Shown here: piece after piece, positions 22,246-34,628 of the stretch
Layout of the letters: each line of letters starts with the position of its first letter
Position numbering within the stretch: the first letter of the stretch is position 1
Source: Helianthus annuus
Lineage: Eukaryota; Streptophyta; Magnoliopsida; Asterales; Asteraceae
NCBI RefSeq assembly: GCF_002127325.2
Contig: NC_035446.2
Span: 157,388,799-157,452,798, forward strand
Length of the DNA stretch: 64,000 bases
Direction of reading: 5' to 3'
Made by a program: the position numbers and the translations under genes
The notes under the pieces: generated by a model
Told to the model about the DNA's origin: nothing
The model's database searches: none
Seen by the model: the letters and a program-made list of their open reading frames with translations, nothing else

Positions 22246-22568
22246 GGGGGGGGGGGGGGGGGGGGGTGGTTATCACTTGCAAAAATTCTATCACTCACAA
22301 CACTCAATCAAGTTTCGCCATGTCATCAACCATTATTCATTCCATCACTCACAACTTTTTTTAGTGGCAATGGTCATCACTCACCACCACACCCAACAAT
22401 TTCCCCCCAATCAACAATTACCCTCACAACATAAAAACTATCACGCGTTAAAAAAATTCACGAGAAAAATTCTCCACGCGTTATAGATGATGGTGGCGGT
22501 GGTCTTGTACACTTCTCCACGCGTTGTAAATGTTTATCACGGGGAAAATTTAACCACCCCGCCTCCCC
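22246..22568. mobile_element. Tourist-like MITE with a poly-G left end
   Basis: TAA at 22243-22245 and 22569-22571 flanks it. The left end is a run of about 20 G followed by TGGTTATCAC. The right end, read inwards, is GGGGAGGCGGGGTGGTTA. The G-run length probably varies between individuals. Confidence 0.65.
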
Positions 22569-22741
22569 TAAGTTCTATGAGCATGTAAGTCTTTAAATAT
22601 TTTACTGGGTATGGTTGTTGTTGATGTTTGTGAGTTTTTAACTTCAAAAAGAAAAGAAAAATAAAACATGATAGGAAACGAGCTTGCAACCTACTACCTA
22701 TGATTTTGTTAAAAAATAAACACATGGTTGTTGATTGTAAC

Positions 22742-23234
22742 TACGGGTGTAAACAAGCCCAGAGGTTCGAGAGCTACTCGTTATCGGCTCGGTTTAAAGC
22801 TCGAACGAACCGAGTTTTAACGAGCCCGAGCTCGAGCCTAAGTTAGAGCTCGTTTAGTTATCGAGCCCGAGCTCGAGCTTTGAACACAAATCTCGTTTAG
22901 GCTCGCGAGCCTAAACGAGCCCAAACAAAAATTTATTTATTTTTTATATAATATATTAATAATGATGATAACATTGGCGAATCGAGCTCGAGCCGAGCTT
23001 TGGCTCGTTCAAGCGATATTGAAGCATGCTCGAGCCGAGCTTTTAGCTCGTTTGAGGTTGTTCTCAAAATAGCCCGAGCCGAGTCGAGCCGAGCTCGAGC
23101 TTTGGGCTTTACTTGCGAGCCGAACTCGAGCTCAAATAAGTATGCTCGAACCGAGCTCGAGTTTCATAAAAATATGACGAGCCGAGCTCGAGCCCAGTTG
23201 AGCTCGGGTTCGGCTCGGCTCGTTTACACCCCTA
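22742..23234. mobile_element. hAT MITE rich in GAGCTCGAGC
   Basis: Perfect 8 bp duplication ATTGTAAC (22734-22741 and 23235-23242). The ends are TACGGGTGTAAAC and GTTTACACCCCTA. Subterminal regions carry dozens of GCTCGAGC / GAGCCGAG motifs in both orientations. Confidence 0.87.
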
Positions 23235-23242
23235 ATTGTAAC

Positions 23243-24682
23243 TCTAGCTAATATTTGGTTTGCTTCAGATTTTGGTGAAAAAAGGTTGGATATTGGTGCA
23301 GAAAGTGGGTTGCCTTTTAAGAGGGTGTACCAACCAATTGTTAAACACATTAACTTCATATTCCAAACATTCACTGTTGGGTTTGAACAAGTAATTAGGT
23401 AAATGGTCTTGAACATAAAACATGTAAAACAAATTATGTTAAATTATACGTCAAATCGCATCTTTAGATTGTTCGTTTATTAGGATGTAATTGGCTAAGG
23501 AAGTTGATTCAAATCAAATTCCCGACAAAACCATTTATCAAACTTTGAAAATCGGTTTTCAATCGAGAACCAATTGCAGATATGTCTCAACTACTTTAGT
23601 GTTGGGGCACTAAAGGCTAATGTGGAGGGAGAGGGTGAAACCACTCACGCATCCTAAAAAAGTTTAGTCGTCAAAAAAAAAACTTAAGTTCTATCCATTT
23701 ATGACAACTACCAATCCAATTTATACACGTGTCAGTTTTAGCATCTTTAGTTGGCTTAGGCTGGAGGGTGTGTGGGCGCCACCCAACCCAGCTGGCCACC
23801 TATAGCGCCCCACCCCCGCCGTCGATCCACACCCCCGGCGCTATGCCGGGGCGCTATTGAACCATTGCCACCATGGTAACGAGCTTGAAGGGCTTTATCA
23901 GGTGGGGCCCACAACTTGTAAACCAATCAAAATTTTTTTTTTAATTTTGTTTAATAGGGGGCCCCATCCACACCCTACAAATTAAAGGAGGGCTCCATGG
24001 CTGACATGGATCTATGTGGACTTGATAAAGCCTCATGGGGCTCCAACCACACCCTATAGCCTATGGGGTGTGGGGGTCATGGATTGGAACATTATTTCCA
24101 CATAGGACTATTAATTAAATGGGGTGTGGGGGTTATGGATTGGAACATTATTTTCACATAGGACCATTAATTAAATGGTACACCATCCCCCTCCTTAATT
24201 GATGGTGGTTCCCATGGGTTAAACCACGATTACCACGACCCTCCTATTTGATAATTTTAAGACAAAAATAAATTAAAAAAAAATAAAAAGGATAGTAGTT
24301 TGGGTCATGACCACACCCTTAGGGTAGTGGTTTTGAATAGTGAATTAAAGATGGATGACATGGTGCCTATATTGAGGGTCATGACCACACCCTATAGCCT
24401 TATTCGACATCTTTGAGTGATTGGTCTTTGGTCCAATGTGTTTAATTTCTAGTAAGACTAAATATCAACTGTCCATGGCTTTATAGCCTAGTGACATATT
24501 GGAGTGGGATAAGACTTTGGGATCAATAGGTTTTGGATTCGATGATACTTTAGTGGTCCGTTAGTGATCCAAATTTGCCGTTCAAAAAAAAAACTAAATA
24601 TCAATTTCTATTTTGATTTAACTAATAGTAAACATCTATATTTGGTGATTTGACCGAAAAACTAACAATTATTTATTTTACC
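23243..24682. other. Intergenic with MITE-like repeats
   Basis: No gene. Bases about 24060-24178 hold two tandem copies of a 58 bp unit containing GGGGTGTGGGGGTCATGGAT. CCACACCCTATAGCC-like motifs recur on both strands from 23760 to 24390, suggesting decayed DNA transposon ends that could not be delimited. Confidence 0.45.
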
Positions 24683-24685
24683 TTA

Positions 24686-25022
24686 GACCACCCGTAGTGG
24701 AGCGGTATTTTTGAAAAAAATTGAAAAAAAAAACGTCCCCCCCCCCCTTACACTAGGCGTTTTGGGGCATTATTTTTGAAAAAAAATTGCTGCAGCGTTA
24801 TATATAAAACGCCTACAATGGTTTGTGGAATGGTTGACTGGGTTTGACCCACCAATGAGAAACTAGTATGTTTTTTGTTTTTTGTTTTTTTTTGTTTAAT
24901 GATTGGAGGGGGCATTATTCCCACTACGCCACTTTTGCAATAACGCCCCATGCTGACTGGACTGCCACGTGTCGAATAATGCCCCATGGGGCCATTATTT
25001 GGCTAAACCACTACACATGGTC
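24686..25022. mobile_element. Tourist (PIF/Harbinger) MITE
   Basis: TTA duplications at 24683-24685 and 25023-25025. The ends are GACCACCCGTAGTGG and CCACTACACATGGTC. GGGGCGTTTT-like subterminal motifs resemble the terminus of the Harbinger element at 1913, which could mobilise it in trans. Confidence 0.82.
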
Positions 25023-25025
25023 TTA

Positions 25026-25308
25026 GGCTACTCAGTGTGGTTGATGGAGGATGGGCCTCCACGTCATCGTCATGTAGGATGGGTGTGAGGATGAGGCAAA
25101 GAGGATAGACCTAAGGAGACAGGGGATGTATCTAAAATATATATGTATATGTTGTATGTATATGTGTGTGTGAGGAGAAGATGCACAAATTTTTGTCCTT
25201 TACCTCCCGTCTCCATCGCCCCACCCCTGACGTTCATGACAACGATGAGCCACCCAGAATGGTGTTTGAGGGCGTCGCCGAACCTGAACGACCCCACACC
25301 GAGTGGTC
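25026..25308. mobile_element. Second Tourist-like MITE, adjoining the first
   Basis: It shares the TTA at 25023-25025 with the previous element and has TTA at 25309-25311. The ends are GGCTACTCAGTGTGG and CCACACCGAGTGGTC. It is close to the promoter of the hemerythrin-domain gene. Confidence 0.7.
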
Positions 25309-25670
25309 TTAGGCTTGTAGTATATACATACCAGGTCATATAGTGATTAAACAACGTATGATCATGACAGTATGATCTAGACTAGTAAGTATATCGAGAT
25401 GTGAAAGCACTGACATGTCAGACCCACCCTTTTCCATATGCTTCCACAAAAGGCGCACAAACCCTCATCTCTTCATTCCCTCTTCCCCTTCACGCTATCC
25501 CACTCTTCCCATGTGCTGTGCCCAATAATATTATCCTAAATCGCTCATTATCCTCCCCTCATTCTTAACTCTTTTCTCACTTCTTTCTTCCGATCTAAGT
25601 TTCGAACATTATCATCTCCGCTGTTTCTTCCAACATGTTTCAACACCCTCACTAAATTTGATCCACCCAG

Positions 25671-27678
25671 ATGGGGAATTGTGCTAAAACCCTCAAGAAA
25701 ACAAACTCAGATCATCATCTGGATAAATTTTACCCAAAAACAGATAACCCAGATCAATTTTACCGGAAAACAGCTCTATCCGATGCTTTCAACCCTTCTC
25801 CGTCACCGTCACCGGCGCCGTTGCCGTTACCGTTAGTTCGCCTGTACGGCTCTCCAACTAACCCAGCCACATCCTACATTCATTTCGCACTCTTATACAA
25901 ACCCGTAACCATACTTTTCATCCCATCGGAAAAATCCGATATGGGATTTTCAACGCCGGTGATTCAGTACGGATCTGACGTCATATCAGGATCACCCGAA
26001 ACCATTCTCCGTTACTTGGATGTCAAGTTTCCGAAACCAATGCTTCTTCTGAGCAACTGGAACAATGAAACAATGCCGGTAGTGGTGTTAACGACGGCGT
26101 TGCAACACAAGAGTTTGGTGTGGCATTTGGAGAGGATGGTGAGGTGGGGGGAGGATCTGGCGGCACGTGGTGGACGATCGAAGGGGGATCCGGTGATGGG
26201 GAGTGCACGGATGGAGGTTAAGAAGTATGGGAAAAGTTATTCACAGTTGTTGGAGGTTATGCTTGAACATGCTCAGATGGAAGAAAGAATAGTGTTTCCA
26301 GTTTTAGAAAGAGAAGATAGAGGTAATCTTTAATTTATATTCATTTTACCAATGTACCGTCGGTAATTGGGTTATACCGGTTCAATATTCATATTATCAA
26401 TGTACCGGGTCAAAAGTTAAAAATTGGATTCTTAATCTTCATGGTCAAAAGTTAAAAATTGGATTCTTAATCTTCATGGTCAAAATGTGACGATTTACCT
26501 TCTCAGTAAAATATTTTTTATTATGGATTATTTGGATTATTTATTTTATTATGGATTAACTTTTAAAATATTTTTTTTTATTATGAAATGATGTAGTTTT
26601 AGATTATTTTTTGGGTTGAAATTGTATTATATGGATTTATAGGGTATTAGGGTTAATTAATCAACCCGGTTGAATTGCCCGGTATAACCTGGTTTAATCG
26701 GTTGAACCGATTCTGAGTCTAACCCGGTGCGATTTAAAAGCCGGTTTTTAAAACATTGCTTTTTAGTGATCATAGATCTGATTGGTTTGTATAATCATTG
26801 ATGCAGGGTTGACTAAATCTGTAAATGAAGAACATGCTAGAGACTTACCTCTCATGAATGGGATTAAAGAAGATATTAAAACCATCATAGTTCTTGATTC
26901 GGGGAGTTCGTCAAGCCAAGATGCGCTTTTTAGTTTATCCACTCGGATTAAATCGTTACTGGTATGTTTATGTTTATGTTTATGTTTTGTGTTTGATAAA
27001 ACATTTGACTTAAAAGGTCAAACTGCATTGTATGAACTTATCTAAAATTAAGATTTATATGTGTTTTTAGGAGAAATGCAAGCAGCACTTTGAAGAGGAA
27101 GAGAGGGGGGTTTTACCGTTGATGGAGGCGGCAGAGTTGACTCAAGGTCAACAAGAGAGATTGTTGGAGCAGTCTTTGGATGTGATGCCTGGCACACATT
27201 CTCATTTGCTCAAGTTTTTCATGGAAGGTCTTCTCCCACACGAAGCAATGATTTATCTTGACTTGATCACTAGATGTACGGATAAAGATCGAGCTGGTTC
27301 CATTTACCGCTTTTTAGTAGAGTAAGTTCACTTTTCGTTATGTGATTGGTGGACCTGGCAATGGGTCAAACGGGTTCAGTTTTGAGACAGGTCATTTTTT
27401 ATCCCTGTGTCAAAAGGGCCAGTCGAGTTGGATCGGATTGGGTTGGCTTAGGTTGTCATTTACTCATTTAATCGTTTAGTTAAGATAAGTTACCATCTAA
27501 ACCAATTGAATTATTAGTAACTGGATTGAAATTGTTACCTCTACTTTCATACCAAAACGACTATTTAAATGTGACAGACTTAACTTAAAACGTGATTTGT
27601 CTTTTGTTCAGAGAACATCATGGAAAACGCAATGAGGGTAGACCGACTGTGGGATTGTTGTTAAAGGCCAAATCCTAA
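25671..27678 (+). CDS. Hemerythrin-like (HHE) protein with N-terminal thioredoxin/GST-like region
   Basis: Four exons (25671-26322, 26807-26961, 27071-27321, 27612-27678) give 374 residues. The start MGNC offers Gly2 for N-myristoylation and Cys4 for palmitoylation, so membrane attachment is plausible. Residues 56-125 (VRLYGSPTNPATSYIHFALL and later ETILRYLD) look like the thioredoxin fold of GST N-domains. The all-helical HHE part follows, with candidate metal ligands His146/His152, His200 and Glu204 (EHAQMEERIVFP), His227 (NEEHARDLPL), His275 and Glu279 (QHFEEEERGVLP). This pattern suggests a di-iron site, but the reaction is unknown. Plant relatives are annotated only as HHE cation-binding proteins. 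The last 22 codons are in a tiny exon whose acceptor is inferred. Confidence 0.85.
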
Positions 27679-27879
27679 ATTGGATGGTTCATGTGAAAAG
27701 AGTGAGATTAGTTGGATGTGTGTAGGTGGTTTGGCAGCTTTCAGTTACAGCATTGGTTTGATGGTTGAATTGGTTATGATGTATGTATGTATGTATCATG
27801 CTTTTGTTACAAAATTCCATATTAACATACAAGATGATGTAAACAAAGGGATGAAATCCTGATGATCTTGTACTTTGAG

Positions 27880-28417
27880 ACCAGACATTTAAAACTTGTA
27901 TATTTTTTGGTTCAAGATTTTTTTATTAATGGTGTGGGTATTTATTTCTTCTGGCAATCTATGAAATAGAGTTGGTAACGTTTGACTACTTCATTTATGA
28001 CAAGTTCCAATGGATTCAAAGTTCTTTAACTAGGTAGTTGTGATTTCTTCCATTTTATTGTAAAAATTATTGAATAATAGAAGTTTTATTAATCTTTTGT
28101 TAGAAACTTAACACTTACCTCATTATTTAAAAACAGTCAAAGCTTAAATTGAATAATAGAAGTTTTATTAATCTTTTGTTAGAAACTTAACACTTACCTC
28201 ATTATTTAAAAACAGTCAAAGCTTAAGGCTCTAGTAAAATGAATACATAATAATATATATTATCGTTTTATAAATAATGAATCGTATTAATTAATTAAAT
28301 AATAACAATAATAATAGAAGTTTGTAACTTTTAGTTATGTGCATCTCTCACTTAATTAATGTTGATAGAATAAAGTAGTGGATAAAAACCTTGTGGAAAT
28401 GTTGATACTAGATAGAA
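27880..28417. repeat. Intergenic with an 81 bp tandem duplication
   Basis: A block containing GAATAATAGAAGTTTTATT and CAGTCAAAGCTTAA is present twice in tandem, at about 28070-28150 and 28151-28228, identical along its length. No gene is seen here. Confidence 0.8.
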
Positions 28418-28420
28418 TAA

Positions 28421-30441
28421 GGCTACATGGTATGGTGTTCATCCGTCATCTAGGCGTCACATCATAATCCTCCCAAAGATGGTACATCTCACAAATTTAG
28501 TTGAAATGGGAGGATCATCCTAGATGATCCTACCCCACCACTTTTTTATTTTTTATTTTTTTAATCTTCCACTTTTTTTAACATTTAACAAATAAATTAA
28601 GAAAATATTTTCATTAATATTAAAAAACACTACATAAACTTAAAAAAAACCTAATAAATTAAAAAAACATAAACTTAAAAAAATCCTAATAAATTAAAAA
28701 AACATAAACTTAAAAAAAAAATCAACCACTTTGATGCTTTTTCATGATGTTGTTTTGTAGTTTTATCAAAGTCGAACGTTTCGGCTCGGGATAATTATCA
28801 ACATTCATCGTTAATATTTCCCATTTCTTGAGCCGGATCTTTTCATCGGACAATCGAATTTTTTCTCCCGCCACGCGTAACTTTTCTCCCGCTAGGCGTG
28901 ACTTTTCTTCGATGGTCCGCTCCTTCACCTTCGCCTTTTGGGTCGTGACCTCGGTGTACGTTTTAAATTGTGTCATAAACTCGTCCATCTTCGGGTCCAC
29001 CTTTTGCTTTTCTTTCTCTTTCGCCCGCTCCTTCTTTGATTTGTCCCGGCCCGGGGGACGCTCCGCTTCATGTACGGCGTATTCTTCTTCGTCGACTCGG
29101 CGTCATCGTTTAAATTTATGTGACACCTTGCGTTCGATCCACCTGCGTTATAACTACCGGATTCCGATGTCCTTTGCCGCTTCGCCATCTCCACCTCGTT
29201 CGGATCGACGCCCATTTTTGGTGCGTTCGCATAATTTCCCACGCGCAAACATGTGCGAACGTGGTACCCGTGTTCACTTTGTACATCTCCAACGCCTTTT
29301 TAAACACATCCTCGTCGCTCATGCCGCTACGACGCCCCCTTGAATATATTTTATTATATTCTTCGCAAAACCTATTGACGAACCCGTTCATTTTTCGCCA
29401 CTTAGATGACACCAAGTCGATATCTCGATAGGGGCCTTGGTCCATTAGCTCAAGGAACTTCGCCAAAACCGCCTTCCAAAACCCCTCACCCGTTTGATTA
29501 TTACCTATAAAATATGTTACATAAAGATATGTTACAAAAAATATAAAAACTAATACTACAAAATATAAACTTAAAAAAAGTTACTTTACGAACCTTTTAT
29601 CGGGTGTGTAGACGTGACAATGTAAGCCTTCGCTAAGGCTTCTTACTCGAGTTGCGTCCACGGTTTCGCCTTTGCTTTAGACGGTTGCTCACCCACCACT
29701 TGCTTGCCTTTTCATCGTTTGCCTTTTTGCGGTTGGGTCTCGGGAACAATTTCCACATCCTCGTCGGGTTCGGATCGTTCGGGTTACGTCGGGTTCGGTT
29801 GGGGTTGAAAGGGTTGCGTCGGGTTCGGTTCGGGTTGAAAGGGTTGGCGATTAAAAGCACCCCGCGTCATCAATTGTTGCAAGGCTTGACTTTGTTGCGG
29901 TTGAGCAAAAACGTTCGGTGAGTGTTGGAATGCGGCAAAGGCGTTTGAGGAATATTGAGAGAATTGGTTCGGTTCGATCGTCAGATAGTATCCAGGAACC
30001 GAGAAAACATTCGGGATGTTCGGTTGGGTCGGGTTGTTGGGGTTGTTCGGGTTGTTGAAGGGATCCATGGTAGAAAATAATTTTATAAAAGTGGAAGATG
30101 TTTATAAAAAATGAGAGAGAGAGAGAGAGAGATTAGTTGTGGTAGATGAAAAGTGGGAAAAATGGTGTAAAAAGGGGGGGGGGGGGGTTGGTTATATAAT
30201 TTTAGGAGGGATTTGGGTAAATTTTTTGAATTTGACAGTTTGATTATTTTTTAAAAATGGAAATTTTGTAGTTTTTTTTAAACGGTAAAATGGCATAAAA
30301 AGGGGAGCTTTTTCGTCTTGACATGGGGCGACTTCAACGTCTAGCTCTCGACGGTCAAGACAGGGACGGACGGGGGCGACACGGTGTTTGGACCGTCGCC
30401 GGTCCTGGACGGGGCTGGGACTAACCCCATACCGTCCAGCC
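28421..30441 (-). mobile_element. PIF/Harbinger element carrying only the Myb-like ORF
   Basis: TAA at 28418-28420 and 30442-30444 flanks the 2021 bp. The left end is GGCTACATGGTATGGTGTT. The right end, read inwards, is GGCTGGACGGTATGGGGTT. The nuclease ORF is missing, so movement would need a transposase from elsewhere. Confidence 0.8.
28722..30068 (-). pseudogene. Harbinger ORF1 (Myb/SANT-like, NAM-associated) with broken frame
   Basis: DNA-binding partner of the Harbinger nuclease. From 30068 leftwards it has an Asn/Pro-rich start (MDPFNNPNNPNN), a Pro-rich repeat NPFNPNRTRRNP, then KAVLAKFLELM, DLVSSKWRKMNGFVNRFCEEYN and later AKRQRTSESGS, ending in a coiled-coil-like KLRVAGEKIRLSDEKIRLK. 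These pieces lie in different frames. One change near 29860 falls within the Pro-rich repeat. The gap at 29467-29600 may be an intron. It is related to the ORF at 38954-40326. Probably inactive. Confidence 0.7.
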
Positions 30442-31578
30442 TAAGGGACTGTTTGTTTAGCTCTTAATGGGGGTCTTATAATAGTTTAGACATCTTACTG
30501 ATTCAACATTTAATAGTTCAGACTGTTTGTTATGTGAGCAGATGTCTGAATGGTTAAGACATTTGCCTCTGAATAGTTAAACATTATACAGAATCAGAAT
30601 GGTTAAGACCTCTAATCTGAATTGGTCAAACATTTGTCTCTAAACGGTTAGGCATTATACGAGCTCCAATAGTGTATAGTTGTAAAATCTTACCTTTCTT
30701 TTTTCCTTCCTTTCAACTTGGAAACACATACTAACTTTACTTTCTTTTCATTTCTTTCGAACTCGGAAACACAAAATGAAATTATATGGTCCCCTTTCCG
30801 ATTGAGAGATCATGAGTTCAATACTTTGCCTAAGTGCACAAGGGGTCGTCCCATTTTCTCCATTTTCCCGTGTGACACGTCAGCATCACATCAGTTTTTG
30901 ACCGTTTTTTCTTTAATTTTCCCAAATTATATGGTGATTTCCTAGATTTTCCCAAACTAAACTATTTTAATTTAAATTAAACCTATAGAAGATTTTTATT
31001 AAAATAAAAATTCCATAATTAAAATAAAACTACTTTATTCAAATAAATGTAAAATACATATTTCAAATCAACATACTTAATTTAAATGAAAACATATAAT
31101 TAAATTAAAAAAAAACCTAAATCAAACTAGTTTCACCATTCGACACGGTTTCTTCTCAAAATTTGCCATATCGAAAATGCTTAAAGTTCTGGCCATAGCG
31201 ATGTTTGTACCCGACATGAGCCACTTAAATTGTTTCCTCATCTGTTAGGTCACCCTCGCTATTCATCAATAAATATCCCAAACTTGAAATTTATTTAGGG
31301 ATAAAAAACATAATGTATTAAACACAATAAGGTTGTATGTTACTACTGTGTTGCACAGAAACTAGAGATCAGGTGTTAAACTCGTTACAGAACTAGGGTT
31401 AGTAATTAGTAAACCAAGTTACCAACCATGGTCCGTCTTGAAACAGGCGGGAATACCACCTAATACATAACTTTATGGCGGGAACTGGAACAAGAAGACT
31501 GGGGGAAATCGCAGCACAACACCACCTATAGTAAGGACGATCTCATCTCATCTGCTTGCTTGCTTAGTAGCCGCTGAA
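30442..31578. other. Intergenic and RNase H2A promoter side
   Basis: Bases 30445-30700 begin GGGACTGTTTGTTTAG and contain repeated CTGAATGGTTAAGAC motifs, like the ends of the element at 38404-41459. The partner end is not found, so it is a fragment. The rest is AT-rich. Confidence 0.45.
31446..31484 (+). promoter_or_regulatory. Two E2F-type sites upstream of RNase H2A
   Basis: GGCGGGAA occurs at 31446-31453 and again at 31477-31484, 31 bases apart and about 95-130 bases before the ATG. E2F/DP binds TTCCCGCC and its complement in S-phase genes, which fits a replication-linked ribonuclease. Confidence 0.6.
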
Positions 31579-34500
31579 ATGGGATCGGAAAGTCAGATTC
31601 CGGAATGGGCTTCAACACCCTGCATAATGGGCATCGACGAAGCCGGTCGCGGCCCTGTTTTAGGTTTTCTTCTTTTCTTATCTATTTCTTCACTAATCAC
31701 ACAATACGATATTTGATTGCTAATATCAGTTTTATTCTACTGATTTTGATTTCAGGTCCCATGGTTTATGGATGCTTGTATTGTCCGGTTTCCTACAAGA
31801 AAACTCTCTCAACTTTGGAATTTGCTGGTTAGCCTTTTCTCCTTTACATTATGAAACCTAAATCTGGTTGTTATATCTATTTGTATGACCTAGAAATTAT
31901 TAAAGTTTGAAATTTGAAATTTTCCCTTTTTTATAAAGTTAAATGTTTTTTTTTTTTTCTGGCCATAATGAGATTGTTTGATATTGTTACAGAACTTGTA
32001 TTCTTGTGAAATTTCATGAAGCTGGTAATTTAGCAGCCTGAGGTTTTGAGTATATGTGATTGTCGAGTGATTTAGGGATGTTATCAGGGCCGTTCCAACG
32101 TTTTTGTAGACACTAAGCGGACTACGAAGTGGAGGCCCTTTTGCAAAACATATGGAGATTAGTAGAAAAATTAGCTGCTAAAGTTAACCTACGTTTAGTA
32201 ATTAGCCCTAATTTTGCTCATAAATTCTCCTCCAATCCCGACAGATCCGACGCCATGAGTGATTACCGTTAGTGATAGCCGATAACCTAGTAAATCGAAA
32301 GAGCAGGTTGCGATAGGAGGTAGGAACAATGACTGCAGCTCAATTTTAGGTATTTTTTGGCGCTGATTCACGGAATTCGGATGAGGTCGAGTGGTAGATG
32401 GTTGCTGCATCTGTGGTTTAATTTCGAAACTAGGTCTTGAATGTGAGCTTTCTTTTCCTAAACAATTTTTATCTGTGTAACTTTATTAAAAAAGATGGTT
32501 TAGTTTTGCTTTTTATTTGAGCCTGATACATATACAATATATAAAACTTTACTAAAGTTGGAGGCCCTTGATTTTTGGTGGCCCTAGGCCCGTGCCTAGA
32601 TTGGTAAGCCTAACGGGCCGGCCCTGGATGTTCGATGGACTTGTAGGTTAATGTATTTAGATCGTTAGTTTACAGGTTAATGCATTTAGATCACTTTTTA
32701 TTCGATGGACTTGTAGAATGTGTTCAAAGGGACTGCATGTGGTGTGTATTCTTCTAGATGAAGGTGTAACATCTCTGATAAGTGATAACCTTGTACTCAG
32801 TAATGGAAAATTTTCTAATATTATGCTGCTTAAAATGTACATCATTTCCAATGATTAATGTGAGTGATATATATTTGGAGTTATTGCATCTTCAATTCTT
32901 CATAACCTTACCATGTTCAATGTTTTATAGGCACACCACACTGCTTCATCTACAGGTTACTTGATTTTGGTATGTGCATTTACTCTTCATTTTCTAACTC
33001 TTGTTTTATGCAGATTCCAAGACTTTAAAAGAAGAGAAAAGAGAGGAGTTGTTTGAAAGTTTAAAGGCTGATGAGACAATTCGTTGGGCTGTTGATGTCA
33101 TTGATCCTAGAGTGCTCTCCGCTAAAATGTTACAAAAGTTAGTTTGCAACTTCCCTCAGTAAATATTCTTTTTACGATTAAATCATTATTCCGAATACCA
33201 ATCAATCTATTTTTGCGTCTCTTAACAGAAATAAGATTAACCTGAACGAGATTTCACATGAATCTGCCATGGGCCTTGTTAAGAGGGTGCTGAACATGGG
33301 ATATCTTCTGACCGAGGTATAAATTACAAGATAGCATCTAGTATTCGAGATTGATTGTGGCACACAATTTTTACCAGTTATGTCTTATGAAGGGGTATTT
33401 TAGGGATATGTTCATCAGTCAAATTACTTTTATAAACTATGGGATTTATTGATGCATATGGGCTCTTAACTGGAGGACACCAATTATTTGCATTTACAGG
33501 TATATGTTGATACGGTAGGAGATCCTGAAAAATACAGAATTAAGCTGACAGAGAGATTCCCGTCTATTAAGTTTGTGGTTGCAAAGAAAGCGGATAGTCT
33601 TTATCCAGTTGTTAGTGGAGCAAGTATAGTCGCCAAGGTGAACTTCAGATTAATTGTTTCTATATTTTCAGTTTCTTTTTTTTTCAATCTATAAATAAAG
33701 TCACATATCCTGTCTCTGAACAAACTCTGTACTAGAGGTGCCAATTTCGACTGTTTTATGGATAAATGGGACGATTTGGGGTATATTTTTTTCTTTAACG
33801 GGTCAAATGGTAAACTTAGAAGATATGGCTACAATGATAATGGTTGAAACTAAGTCACCCCAAAGTGTTTGCAAAATGTATGAAACCTCATAAATGGTTT
33901 CAGTAAAATTAATTAGATTATTTACAATGATATCTAAGAAATTAGTTGTTTATAAAACTCAATAAATAAAGGATAAGAAGTGTTTTTGGGATGCCCATCC
34001 TGACCCGATTATTCGTTAATTCAGGTTACAAGGGACCATGCATTGCAAAACTGGAACTTTGATGAAACTGCTGAAAATATGCATAGAAACTTTGGATCTG
34101 GGTATCCCGGAGGTGAGAATTCATCTGTTTCTTTACTTTGAAAAACCTATTAATATCGACAAGCTTTTTTGTTTATTTGGTCTCATTAGTCTTTACATTA
34201 ACCTACTTGTTGAACGGTTAACTACAATATTTATGTAGATCCCAGCACTAAAGGTTGGTTAGAACATCACAAGCACTCGGTATTTGGTTTCCCATCATTG
34301 GTTCGCTTCAGTTGGGGTACATGTGAATCCTACTTCAAAGGTGGTGTTGAAGTGTTATGGTAAGTCAGTCCTCACTGAAGTTAACGGGTCAAAGTGGGTT
34401 CTGGTTAAGCCAAATGGGTTCATGTGATTGCTACATTCTTGTTTTTACAGGGAAGCAGACGAAGCAGATGATGACGGGTCCTCAAAAAAGACGGTGAAAC

Positions 34501-34628
34501 GACAAACAAAGCTGAGTAATTTAGGGTTCACTGGGATGAAGAGGAAGAGTGAAGATATCGAATCAAGTGGTAAAGGTCGATGCAAGTTCTTTCAATCACG
34601 TAAACTGGAGCAGCTTTCTCATTTTTAA
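31579..34628 (+). CDS. RNH2A: Ribonuclease H2 subunit A
   Basis: Catalytic subunit of nuclear RNase H2, which nicks at ribonucleotides in DNA and degrades RNA in hybrids. Eight exons are read: 31579-31663, 31756-31827, 33014-33137, 33229-33316, 33500-33637, 34025-34112, 34239-34359 and 34451-34628. All have GT-AG borders. The product is 297 residues. The active-site acidic residues are visible: Asp20-Glu21 in GIDEAGRG, Asp127 in VYVDTVGD and Asp155 in [15 protein letters not shown]. The C-terminus carries [16 protein letters not shown] and ends [13 protein letters not shown], a tail in which a PIP-box-like or charged interaction motif would be expected. Intron 2 is enlarged to 1186 bases by a hAT element at 32085-32626. 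The family usually has about 290-300 residues, so it is full length. Confidence 0.95.
32085..32626. mobile_element. hAT element in RNase H2A intron 2
   Basis: The ends are CAGGGCCGTTCC and CGGGCCGGCCCTG. The flanks GATGTTAT and GATGTTCG agree at six of eight positions, a decayed 8 bp duplication. The interior (542 bp) has no transposase. The 296 bp element at 55874-56169 has similar termini. Confidence 0.68.

Noticed and set aside
22205..22486. Gly-rich open frame
   Set aside because: The Gly run is the poly-G terminus of a MITE, and the rest has no family resemblance.
28828..29343. 171-codon plus-strand frame
   Set aside because: It is the antisense shadow of the Harbinger Myb-like ORF on the minus strand.
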